From Flavobacteriales bacterium (GTDB lineage Bacteria > Bacteroidota > Bacteroidia > Flavobacteriales > PHOS-HE28): DNA of 10,399 nucleotides. Numbering within the stretch: the first letter of the stretch is position 1; each line of letters starts with the position of its first letter. The translations under genes were made by a program, and so were the position numbers. Under the pieces are notes generated by a model. The model saw only the letters and a list, made by a program, of their open reading frames with translations, searched no databases and was not told the DNA's origin. The stretch spans positions 1-10,399 of the forward strand of contig SSGN01000110.1 in assembly GCA_008016945.1 (NCBI GenBank). The letters are read 5' to 3'. Below are positions 1 through 6,621 of the stretch, in pieces.

Positions 1-950
1 GTGTAGCCCACGAGCGCGTGATCCGGAACGGAGAGCACGGTGTTGTGCGGGGTGAACGCCGCATTGATCTGCGCGTAGTCGATCATCTCGTCAGCATCAT
101 CGAAATCGCCGTCGTGGTTCCAATCGGCCCACACGATGAAATAATCGCTGGCGTACGGCCCGCTCACGATCTGCATCGCGTTGGTGGTGCCCCGCCGCAG
201 GTGCGTGCCCAGGTCCATGCGGGATGTGTAGCCATGCACTGGCGTTGAAGCTTGCGTGTACGCCAGATCGCCAACGGTAACGGCGGATGCGTAGTCGCCA
301 TCGTGACCGCCGAACCAGCTGAGCGGAATGCACGGCAGCCCGTTCTGGATGAGCACGGTGTAGTCCTCCGTTTCGCCATAATTGTGGCTGGAGCACGGGG
401 TGAAGCTGGCATCGTTGTACACGTTGCGCACGCGCATGCCCGTGTAGCCGGCCGCGGCATCCACCGGAATGGTCACCGAAACGCCGAAGGAATAGTAGGG
501 GGCGTTGGTCTGGGCGTTCAGCACTTCCTCGCCAGGCTCGAATACAAGATCATGGTCGAAGTCGATCCACACCTTGTAGTGCTCGAACGCTCCGTTGGGC
601 GGTTGGTACGGACCGCTCGTGAGGTTCAGGAAGTAGGAGTTCCCCGCGACCAGTTCCATGGCGAAAAGCACACCCTCGTAGCTCAAGTCCGTGTATCCCG
701 TGCCGCCATTGTCACCAGAACCCTGGTAGTTGATGGTGCCGAACTGCACACCGTCGATCAGATCGCCATCGGCCGGGCCTACGGTGTAGCTGGGCGCGCA
801 ATACTGGTTCAGCAGCACCCGATCGCCACCCTTTGGCGCAGCGGTGAAGGGATGATGAGGCGCATGGCTGATACCGCCTTGGGCCGTGGCATTCACCAGC
901 ACAAGACTGAGCGTGGCTGTCAGGGAAAGTCGAGCGGTCGTGTAGCGCAT
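1..950 (-). CDS. Secreted GEVED-domain protein, C-terminus cut by window edge
   Basis: Reading the minus strand from ATG 950-948 gives 316 complete codons with no stop before the window edge. Residues 1-24 are a Sec signal peptide (MRYTTARLSL, hydrophobic core, ending ATAQ). Residues about 45-200 form one GEVED domain: VWIDFDHD near 128-134, PGEEV near 139-143, and the diagnostic GETEDYTV at 192-199. A second, incomplete unit has VWADWNHDGDFDDADE near 273-288, an acidic D-x-N-x-D-G-D pattern that could bind calcium. GEVED domains occur in large secreted Bacteroidota proteins, often with proteases or adhesion modules and a T9SS C-terminal domain; the part that would show this lies outside the window. 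It is transcribed divergently from the NHL gene. Export and the domain call are well supported; whether the protein is an enzyme or an adhesin is unknown. Confidence 0.85.
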   Translation of the reverse strand, partial: MRYTTARLSLTATLSLVLVNATAQGGISHAPHHPFTAAPKGGDRVLLNQYCAPSYTVGPADGDLIDGVQFGTINYQGSGDNGGTGYTDLSYEGVLFAMELVAGNSYFLNLTSGPYQPPNGAFEHYKVWIDFDHDLVFEPGEEVLNAQTNAPYYSFGVSVTIPVDAAAGYTGMRVRNVYNDASFTPCSSHNYGETEDYTVLIQNGLPCIPLSWFGGHDGDYASAVTVGDLAYTQASTPVHGYTSRMDLGTHLRRGTTNAMQIVSGPYASDYFIVWADWNHDGDFDDADEMIDYAQINAAFTPHNTVLSVPDHALVGY

Positions 951-1048
951 GGCAGCAGTGGTCGTGTGGGCAAATCACCGCAGTTCGTTGCGCTCATGGC
1001 CTACCATCTTCATGCGAGGCGCACAACGGTCCAGGCGGAGGTACTTCG

Positions 1049-1060
1049 CGGAAATTTCCG
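1049..1060. repeat. 12-bp perfect palindrome just before the NHL gene
   Basis: CGGAAATTTCCG is a perfect 12-bp palindrome ending five bases before the chosen ATG at 1066, in the 115-bp divergent spacer (951-1065) that must hold the promoters of both flanking genes. It could be an operator half-site pair or a small hairpin covering the ribosome-binding region. No clear Shine-Dalgarno sequence or good Bacteroidota -33/-7 pair is visible in the spacer. A single palindrome of this length can arise by chance. Confidence 0.3.
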
Positions 1061-1065
1061 TTCAC

Positions 1066-2403
1066 ATGCTCCGTCCATCCACCTTGGGCACGCTGGTCCT
1101 GGTCTCCGGCAGCCTGCTCGCCCAGCAATACACCATCTCCACCATCGCAGGCACGGGTGCACCGGGAAGCACGGGGAATGGCGCCCCTGCCACAAGCGCC
1201 ACGGTCTACTACCCACAAGGTCTGGCCCTCGCTGCCGATGGCTCCTTGTATTTCGGTCAGCCTTCCGATCACACGGTCCGGATGGTAGATGCGGCATCGG
1301 GGAACATGGAGCATGTAGCGGGGATCGGCACCATTGGCTACAACGGCAACGGTGATCTCGCAGTAGATGCTGGTCTGGCGTACCCATTCGGCCTGTCCTT
1401 CACTGCAACGGGCGACCTGTTGATCGCTGAGCGCGATGCGCACCGGATACGGATGATCAGTGCTGCGGACGGAACGATATCCACCTTCGCTGGCACCATG
1501 AGCCCGGGCAACAACACGGAAGTGCCCGCGCTGTCCGCTGGATTGCATGCGCCCATGGGCGTGCGGGTGCGCTCGAACGGCGACCTGCTGCTCAGCGTGA
1601 TCGGCAACAACTATGTGCGGTACATCGATGGCGATAGCATGTACCTGCATGCCTTCGCGGGCATTGGTTCGCCGGTGTACTCGGGCGACAACGGGCCAGC
1701 CACTTCCGCCGGGCTCAATCAGCCGTATGACATCGCCGAAGCATCCAATGGTGACGTGTACATATGCGACGTCAACAACGCGGTCATCCGGAAGGTGGAT
1801 GCCATCAGCGGCAACATCACTACCGTCGCCGGGCTCGGTGCGGGCGCGGCGGCATACAACGGGGACGGCATTCCTGCCACGGAGGCCGCGTTGGGGCTGC
1901 CGTTCTGCATTGCGTTGGATGCCGAGGACAACCTGTACATCAGTGACATACAGCAAAGCCGGATCCGCCGGGTGGACGCCAACAGCGGGTTGATCGCCAC
2001 CATCGCAGGAACGAACACGGCCGGCTTCAATGGGGACAACATCGCGGCCACTACGGCCCAGATCAACTCCCCGTGCGGTATGGTGATCGATGCGCAAGGC
2101 CGGATCCTCTTCGCCGATGCAGCCAACCATCGCATTCGCATGCTGACACCCGTGGATGACACGGACGTGAACGAATTGTCCGGAAGGAAGCCACTCTTTG
2201 CTTTTCCATCACCGGCGTCCGACCTGTTGCAGGTCCGTTCCGCATTGAAAGGTACGGTGGAACTCGTGGATGCACACGGAAGGGTAGTGCTGATCGGTGA
2301 TCTGCGCACGGACCGGACAACGTTGTCCGTGGATGGCCTGCCTGCGGGACTCTACACCGTGCGCATGGTTGGCGCTGTTCCCATGCGGGTAGTTGTTCAC
2401 TGA
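1066..2403 (+). CDS. Six-bladed NHL-repeat protein with T9SS type A sorting domain
   Basis: A 445-residue exported protein. The ATG at 1066 is chosen because it starts a good signal peptide (MLRPSTLGTLVLVSGSLLAQ, about residues 1-20). The reading frame stays open upstream to 949, but those residues are arginine-rich and do not look like an export signal. Six NHL-type blades of about 57 residues fill roughly 22-365, each with variants of G-Y-N-G-D-G-x-P-A-T, G-N-x-Y-I-S-D, I-R-K-V-D and I-x-T-I-A-G. Residues about 376-445 are a T9SS type A sorting domain (FAFPSPASDLLQVRS, then LPAGLYTVRM near the end), which would direct outer-membrane passage and attachment or release. NHL propellers usually bind proteins or ligands and some are enzymes; no catalytic signature is visible here. 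The stop overlaps that of the convergent lactamase gene by 7 bp. Confidence 0.9.
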   Translation: MLRPSTLGTLVLVSGSLLAQQYTISTIAGTGAPGSTGNGAPATSATVYYPQGLALAADGSLYFGQPSDHTVRMVDAASGNMEHVAGIGTIGYNGNGDLAVDAGLAYPFGLSFTATGDLLIAERDAHRIRMISAADGTISTFAGTMSPGNNTEVPALSAGLHAPMGVRVRSNGDLLLSVIGNNYVRYIDGDSMYLHAFAGIGSPVYSGDNGPATSAGLNQPYDIAEASNGDVYICDVNNAVIRKVDAISGNITTVAGLGAGAAAYNGDGIPATEAALGLPFCIALDAEDNLYISDIQQSRIRRVDANSGLIATIAGTNTAGFNGDNIAATTAQINSPCGMVIDAQGRILFADAANHRIRMLTPVDDTDVNELSGRKPLFAFPSPASDLLQVRSALKGTVELVDAHGRVVLIGDLRTDRTTLSVDGLPAGLYTVRMVGAVPMRVVVH

Positions 2404-3173
2404 TCGGTCCATTCAGCCTTCCTGAAGAGCCGGGCCGTATAGTCCAGCAATTCCGGACCACCGTGTGTGCCATGCCCCGGCACCACGATACGTGCCTTCG
2501 GATACGCCTTCTTCACGCGTTCCACCGTCGCTGACCAGGCGGTGGTATCCGCATCGCCCAAGTAGCCTTTACCAGCGTCCAATTCCTTGACCAGGCAGCC
2601 ACCGAAAAGCACCTCTTCCTTCGCGAAGTAGCCCACCACGTTATCCTGAGTGTGTCCGGCGCCATGGAAGGTGGAAGTTGCGAACTCCGCGCCGAAATGT
2701 AGAACGAGCGTGGCCGAGAAGGCGTTCTGTGGTACTGCGGCACCCGCTCCTGTGGCAAGCTCGATGGTGCGCGTGTACGCGTAGGAGGGAATGCCATGTT
2801 GATGGAAGGCGTTCAAACCGCCCAGGCAGTCGTGGTGGAAATGCGTTGGAACGATCGCTTTGATCGTGCAGTCCAGCTCTTTCGTGATCCAGGCGATGAG
2901 CTCTTCGGAAGTACTGTCCTTCGTCGGCGTGTCGAAGATGATGACCTCCCTGCCATCCCGCACGACAAGACCATTGCAGGGTACTTTTCCGAAGTCCTCG
3001 GTCTGGTGGTAGGAGGTGTGGATGAAGGTGTTCTCCGATACTTGTGTGATGACCAGCGTACCCGTGTGATGGCGCTCGGCGGGAACGAACGGAGCGGATC
3101 CTTTGGTGTCGAGTGGGGGCGCACAACGCGATAGCAGCAGAACAAGTAACCAGAGGTGATGCAAGTACCGCAT
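2397..3173 (-). CDS. Subclass B1 metallo-beta-lactamase
   Basis: A 258-residue protein with every B1 zinc ligand: H111, H113 and D115 in HFHHD; H174 in GAGHTQDN; C193 in GGCLVK; H234 in VPGHG. The Cys ligand and the following lysine (K196) separate B1 enzymes from B3 lactamases and from glyoxalase-type hydrolases. Known B1 enzymes hydrolyse the beta-lactam ring, including carbapenems, in the periplasm using two zinc ions. Length and motif spacing are normal, and the C-terminal half resembles the CcrA/BlaB/IND group of Bacteroidota. The N-terminus (hydrophobic 7-15, then SRC at 15-17) suggests a signal peptide, possibly a lipoprotein, but Arg before the Cys is a poor lipobox. The loop that usually carries the substrate-contacting Asn reads GKGYLGDAD, apparently with Tyr instead. 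It is a single gene with no mobile element beside it. Fold and metal site are very likely; the substrate range is unknown. Confidence 0.92.
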   Translation of the reverse strand: MRYLHHLWLLVLLLSRCAPPLDTKGSAPFVPAERHHTGTLVITQVSENTFIHTSYHQTEDFGKVPCNGLVVRDGREVIIFDTPTKDSTSEELIAWITKELDCTIKAIVPTHFHHDCLGGLNAFHQHGIPSYAYTRTIELATGAGAAVPQNAFSATLVLHFGAEFATSTFHGAGHTQDNVVGYFAKEEVLFGGCLVKELDAGKGYLGDADTTAWSATVERVKKAYPKARIVVPGHGTHGGPELLDYTARLFRKAEWTDQ

Positions 3174-3346
3174 GGCGTATATGGGTCGGTTCCTCGTTCA
3201 GAATGTCCACACGGTGGTTCATCGCCGATAGCGCAACACCTCGCAAGTGTAGCGAAAACCGGGGGCCTGTGGGCGCAGCACTTGTGCGGCGTCACGCGCA
3301 TGTCGGAGCTGCGTAGGCCTCCAAGAGGTGAAACCTCGTCCATCCT

Positions 3347-3632
3347 ATCGCCCTCGCCCCCGAGTCCAAGGACCACGTCAAGATCAACGAGCAGTATGAG
3401 CTCTATCTGCGGCAAGTGGCAGTAGCCCATGAGCGGGAGGTTTTTCGGCACCATCAACCCCGCCAACGAGCAGAAGCTCGCGCGAATCGCCCAGGCCGGT
3501 GAGGCCGACGTGGATGCCGCCGTGAAGGCCGCGCGCAAGGCTTATGACACCGTGTGGTGCAGGATGCCCGTGGCCGAAGGTGGTAAGTGGTATGGTCGCA
3601 TTGGATGGCCTTGGCAGCGAACGGACTATTGA
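3347..3632 (+). pseudogene. Decayed N-terminal fragment of an aldehyde dehydrogenase
   Basis: From 3347 one frame reads IALAPESKDHVKINEQYELY. At about 3400-3407 the homology moves to another frame, reading ICGKWQ, a stop (TAG 3423-3425), then PMSGRFFGTINPANEQ and, ending at a stop at 3630-3632, EADVDAAVKAARKAYDTVW. This matches the order of the first 100 or so residues of the ALDH family (leader with APAPES and a G-K-F/W-V patch, then T-I-N-P-A-x-E, then ADVDxAVxAARKAYD). ALDHs are about 480 residues; the NAD-binding and catalytic parts are missing. One frameshift, one in-frame stop and loss of about 80 percent of the gene mark a dead remnant. The 67-residue frame from 3429 is part of it and unlikely to be a working gene. 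Family assignment is from remembered motifs. Confidence 0.75.
3350..3392 (+). repeat. Direct repeat, copy A, inside ALDH remnant 1
   Basis: These 43 bases match 5651-5693 at 37 of 43 positions by hand alignment, including an identical 14-base run (CCAAGGACCACGTC) and an identical 10-base run (ATCAACGAGC). Both copies encode the same part of the ALDH leader (APES/TKDHV..INE). The match ends abruptly at 3392. The two copies are 2301 bp apart and flank the delta-60 gene. Confidence 0.7.
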
Positions 3633-3751
3633 TGGATCAGTATGGGTTCATGGTCCATCAAGCGCACTACGTCATCACCGGCAGACCCTAACCAAAGTTT
3701 ATTGTGCTGGGGAGCGGCTTGGGGTTACTTCGGCCCAGGATCAAGAACCCG

Positions 3752-5475
3752 ATGCACAGACTACTTTCCCTCTCCCTTGTGGCCGTCATCGCCCTCAGCA
3801 GCGCCTACGGCCAAACCCCATCACCTGCCACCATCTTCGGCACCAATGGCTGCGCGGATATCAACATCCTGCCCGGACAGACCTCATTCCTGAAGAGCCA
3901 TGCGCTACAGCCCGACGGGAAGTTGCTGCTGGCAGGATGGGGTGGTGTGGCTTCCCCTACGTTGCATGCATGGCCCGGATCGACACGGCTTGCGGCGCGC
4001 TCGATCCCACCTTCGGACAGAACGGTGTGCTCGTGCATCATTTCGAGCAGCGCACCATCTGCAGCAGCATCGCGCTGCAGGCCGATGGCAAGATCGTGGG
4101 GGGCGGTTTGATCGCAGCCAGCAATGGGAGTTCGGGCCAGTTCCCCGGCGTGTGGCGCTACAACGCGGATGGTTCCGTGGACAGCACCTTCAACGGGACC
4201 GGCTACAACAATGCTGGCTTCTCCGCGGGCTCGGCTGCAGGTAAGGTGCAGAACGTCTTCATCGATGCGGATGGCCGCATCCTCGCTGCCATCATCGGCT
4301 ATTCGCAGATCGGTGTGTTCCGCTACACGGCCACGGGTGTGCTCGATACCAGCTACTCAGCTGACGGTCGTGCGGAGATGCCCGTGGGCTACACCCCATT
4401 CCATGAGGACCTTGGTGCGGTGATGGATCCCGATGGATCCGTGACGATAGCCGCCTTGGTGGGTACCAGTGCCTTTGATCCCACCTTCATGGCGCTCGCG
4501 CGCTTCCTGCCCGATGGCGATCCCGATCCTGCGTTCGGCACCAACGGCCTGGCGCTGCATCCGACCATTTCCACCAGCACGTTGGGCAGTCCGGATGGAC
4601 CCAAGGACTGGAGCATGGTACGCCGACCGGGCAGCGGATTCCTCGTGGGCTATGGCGCGCACAGCGGCGATACGCGTCCAAGCATTGCAGCATTCAACGA
4701 GGATGGCCCCATCGATCCCACCTACGGCACCAATGGCATTGTCCAGGTCACCGGCAGTAATCCGGTGGGCAGTGGGCTGTGGATGGACGACGATGGAAGC
4801 GTCCTGCTCTTCTACCGGCTCAGTAACATCACCAATGGATCTGGCGCCATCCTGCGGTTGACACCCGACGGGCAACCCGAGGCGGGCTTCGGCACCAACG
4901 GCGTCCTACAATCGCCGTTCACCAACCGCAGTTTCGCGAACGGCTTCCGGCTCGGTGGCGGGGACCTGATCGCCTACGGCGCGAACAACAACAACGGCAA
5001 CGGATCGGTGGTGCGCCTCAGCCTCGATGTGGAAGCGAACACGCTGCCCGTGATCTCCTTCGACTTTCCGGATCTGGTGGTCAGTGCCGGCGGCAGCGTG
5101 CAGTGGTTCCTCGATGGAACGCCGATCAGCGGCGCAACGGCGAGCACGCACACCCCCACGCAGAACGGCACCTACACCGTGGAGATGAATTCCTTCGGTT
5201 GTGTGAACACCTCACCGCCGTTCAGTTTCCTCAGCACGGGGATCGGTGAGTTGCACGATGGCGGCATCGCGGTCCGGCAGGACCTCGCAGCGGGTCTGCT
5301 TTTCGTAACGAACGATGGTGATGTCCAGCCCTGGCATGTCATTGATGCGAGCGGTCGTGAAATGCAGCATGGCCAGTTGCGCACGGGCACGAATGAATTG
5401 CCGTTGGCCAACCTGCGAAGCGGGATTTACCTGCTGCGCACAGGACGCCATGTCCACCGCTTCGTGATGCCTTGA
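3752..5475 (+). CDS. Delta-60-repeat T9SS protein with apparent frameshift
   Basis: The natural start is ATG 3752, giving signal peptide MHRLLSLSLVAVIALSSAYG and then ALQPDGKLLLAGWGG. At 3938-3952 (GGTGGTGTGGC) the homology jumps frame and continues as GFPYVACMARIDTACGALD to the stop at 5475; removing two bases or adding one restores about 573-574 residues. The body has delta-60 repeats: QPDGK / QADGK lines, LDPTFG-type lines and repeated FGTNG, the blades of a beta-propeller found in secreted proteins. An Ig-like stretch follows (SVQWFLDGTPISGATAS, then NGTYTVEM). The last 78 or so residues are a T9SS type A sorting domain (HVIDASGREM, LRSGIYLLR). The gene lies between two ALDH remnants and ends at a strong hairpin. 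The rest of the frame is clean, so the shift may be a sequencing error, a recent mutation or phase variation. The ligand is unknown. Confidence 0.82.
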
Positions 5476-5492
5476 CCACCGATCCCGGTAAC

Positions 5493-5522
5493 GCATGCCC
5501 GTTCGTGATCGGACGGGCATGC
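5493..5522 (+). terminator. Strong stem-loop after the delta-60 gene
   Basis: GCATGCCCGTTCG pairs with CGGACGGGCATGC around a TGAT loop: 13 pairs, one of them G-T, beginning 17 bases after the stop codon. Ten outer pairs are perfect. There is no run of T directly after it (CTGCTTTCGG), so it is a terminator-like or 3'-stabilising hairpin rather than a textbook intrinsic terminator. Confidence 0.65.
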
Positions 5523-5614
5523 CTGCTTTCGGCCCGTTCGTTGGGTGATGCTCCACAAGGCTGTAGCTTCGCTTCGCGTCATGGCCCGTATATCGGGTCA
5601 ATGCGTGCCGTGAT

Positions 5615-5710
5615 ATGGCAACCAAGAAGAAGCCCCTCGACTGGCAACTCGCCCCCGCCCCCGAAACCAAGGACCACGTCCGCATCAACGAGCTCCATCG
5701 GGCCAGCTGA
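5615..5710 (+). pseudogene. ALDH N-terminal stub, second copy
   Basis: ATG 5615 opens a 31-codon frame (MATKKKPLDWQLAPAPETKD, then HVRINELHRAS) that stops at 5708-5710. The first 27 residues are a typical ALDH leader: a lysine-rich start, D-W/Y-x-x-APAPE-[ST], then HV-x-I. The sequence then departs from the family where the conserved Y-E-L-F/Y would follow. Unlike the first remnant this one keeps the start codon and has no internal frameshift, but nothing of the enzyme core remains. The same frame runs, through two stops, straight into the deoC remnant. It could be translated as a short peptide, but I see no reason to think it works. Confidence 0.65.
5651..5693 (+). repeat. Direct repeat, copy B, inside ALDH remnant 2
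   Basis: Partner of 3350-3392: 37 of 43 bases identical, same orientation, same reading register of the ALDH leader. Sequence on both sides of the shared block differs. Enough identity is present for the pair to be a past recombination end point, but homology between two related gene leaders explains it equally well. Confidence 0.7.
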
Positions 5711-5719
5711 GCGTAGCCG

Positions 5720-5935
5720 ATGAACGTACCGGCTCGGTCAGCTCTGGCGAAATACCTTGAGCGTACCGCCGTAGGTGCTGACTGGATCAAGACCGGCGCT
5801 GGCGGGATCGGTCTCGCCTGAGCGATGCCGGTAGCGCGGGTGTTACTCTACGCCATCCACGACCGTGCCGTGATGACCGGGCAGATGATCGCCATCAAGC
5901 CGCCAAACAAAGATCGCCTCAGTACGAAGGCATTG
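5720..5935 (+). pseudogene. deoC: Decayed deoC (deoxyribose-phosphate aldolase) fragment
   Basis: Translated from 5720, the frame reads GADWIKT (5774-5794), an in-frame TGA (5819-5821), then AMPVARVLLYAIHDRAVMTG and IAIKPP to about 5905. This lines up without gaps with the active-site half of the larger, human-like DeoC type: G-[AS]-D-F-I-K-T-S-T-G-K, then the A-T-[FL]-P-V helix, A-I-R-D, T-G and G-F-K-P-A-G-G. Known DeoC enzymes split 2-deoxyribose-5-phosphate into glyceraldehyde-3-phosphate and acetaldehyde through a Schiff-base lysine. The lysines corresponding to the Schiff-base site (5789-5791) and the second active-site site (5897-5899) both survive. S-T-G-K and A-G-G are lost, and the N-terminal half and C-terminus are absent. 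It is clearly not functional. Acetaldehyde is an ALDH substrate, so finding it beside ALDH remnants supports both calls. Confidence 0.7.
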
Positions 5936-5957
5936 CCAATAGGTCTCGCGCGGGGTG

Positions 5958-5970
5958 CGGCCAACGGCCG
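5958..5970 (-). terminator. Small GC hairpin after the response-regulator stop
   Basis: On the minus strand CGGCC-GTT-GGCCG starts two bases after the stop codon of the response regulator (5975-5973). It is a compact five-pair all-GC stem with a three-base loop and no T-run, so it is weak evidence for the end of the two-component transcript. Confidence 0.3.
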
Positions 5971-5972
5971 TT

Positions 5973-6602
5973 TCATCGCTCGTACAAGCGATTGATGGCC
6001 TCCGTGCGGCTGTGCACCTGCAGTTTGCCGTAGATGCCTCGGATGTAGGTGCGCACCGTTTCGATGCTCAGTTGCAATTTGTCCGCGATCTCCTTGTAGC
6101 GGTACCCTTCGGCCAGCAGTTGCACCAGTTCGTGCTCGCGGGCTGTCAGGCTTTCCACCAGCGCGGCGTTCACCTGTTTCTGCTGTACGCTGGCCACCAC
6201 CATGCGTGCGATGGCGAGCGACATGGGCGAGCCGCCTGCGTGGATGTCGCGGATGGCCTGGGCGATCTCCTTGGGACTGGCCGTTTTCAGCAGGTAGCCC
6301 GTGGCGCCCGCCATCAGTGCATTGAAAAGGTTGGCATTGTCCTCGAAGATGGTGATCACCAGCCATTGCACGTTCGGGCGCCTGGGCTTGCACTGTGCAA
6401 TGCACTGGATGCCGCTCTGGCCGGGCAAGTGCAGGTCAGACAGTACCACATCGAGCCCGTCCAGCCCCTCCGGTCGGCCCAGGAATGCCTCCGAGCTGGG
6501 GTAGCTGCCGCTCAGGTCCAGGTCACCTTCGGCCTGTACCGCCTGCTCGAATGCCTGCCGCATGTCGCGGTCGTCCTCTATGATGGCTACACGGATGGCC
6601 AT
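5973..6602 (-). CDS. NarL/FixJ-type response regulator with LuxR HTH domain
   Basis: A 209-residue transcription factor, the partner of the kinase upstream. ATG 6602 is chosen because MAIRVAIIEDDRDMRQAF is a standard receiver-domain start; the frame extends upstream but overlaps the kinase end with unrelated residues. The receiver domain (about 1-122) has acidic pocket E9/D10/D11, phospho-acceptor D56 in VVLSDLHLP, T84 in VITIFED and K106 in YLLKTASP. The DNA-binding LuxR domain is about 150-207 (LTAREHELVQLLAEGY, EIADKLQLSIETVRTYI). All residues needed for phosphorylation are present and the length is normal for the family. It starts 19 bp after the kinase stop. Phosphorylation would promote dimerisation and DNA binding; the targets are unknown, and no matching operator can be recognised here. 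Confidence 0.93.
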   Translation of the reverse strand: MAIRVAIIEDDRDMRQAFEQAVQAEGDLDLSGSYPSSEAFLGRPEGLDGLDVVLSDLHLPGQSGIQCIAQCKPRRPNVQWLVITIFEDNANLFNALMAGATGYLLKTASPKEIAQAIRDIHAGGSPMSLAIARMVVASVQQKQVNAALVESLTAREHELVQLLAEGYRYKEIADKLQLSIETVRTYIRGIYGKLQVHSRTEAINRLYER

Positions 6603-6621
6603 GATGCGAAGGTAGCAGGGG

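Noticed and set aside
949..1065. Upstream extension of the NHL gene to ATG 949
   Set aside because: The added residues are arginine-rich, would bury the signal peptide, and overlap the start of the divergent GEVED gene.
252..1355. Long plus-strand open frame of 367 codons
   Set aside because: It lies opposite the GEVED gene and the start of the NHL gene, is rich in His and Arg with no recognisable domain, and is a by-product of GC-rich codon use. The same holds for the long frames at 994-2130 (-), 6736-7857 (+) and 8386-8943 (+).
3244..3251. TACACTTG on the minus strand as a -7 promoter element for the lactamase gene
   Set aside because: It is close to the Bacteroidota TAnnTTTG pattern and well placed, 71 bases before the start, but no TTTG -33 element lies at the right distance.
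3629..3661. 8-bp inverted repeat (TTGATGGA / TCCATCAA) with a 17-base loop
   Set aside because: It is short with a long loop, at the end of the ALDH remnant; chance is the simplest explanation.
3544..3751. Upstream part of the open frame that contains the delta-60 gene
   Set aside because: It overlaps the ALDH remnant out of frame and lacks an export signal. The real N-terminus with its signal peptide is in another frame from 3752.
3174..5972. Insertion of a mobile element carrying the delta-60 gene
   Set aside because: No transposase, integrase, terminal inverted repeats or clear target-site duplication is visible; the direct repeats are homologous ALDH coding sequence.
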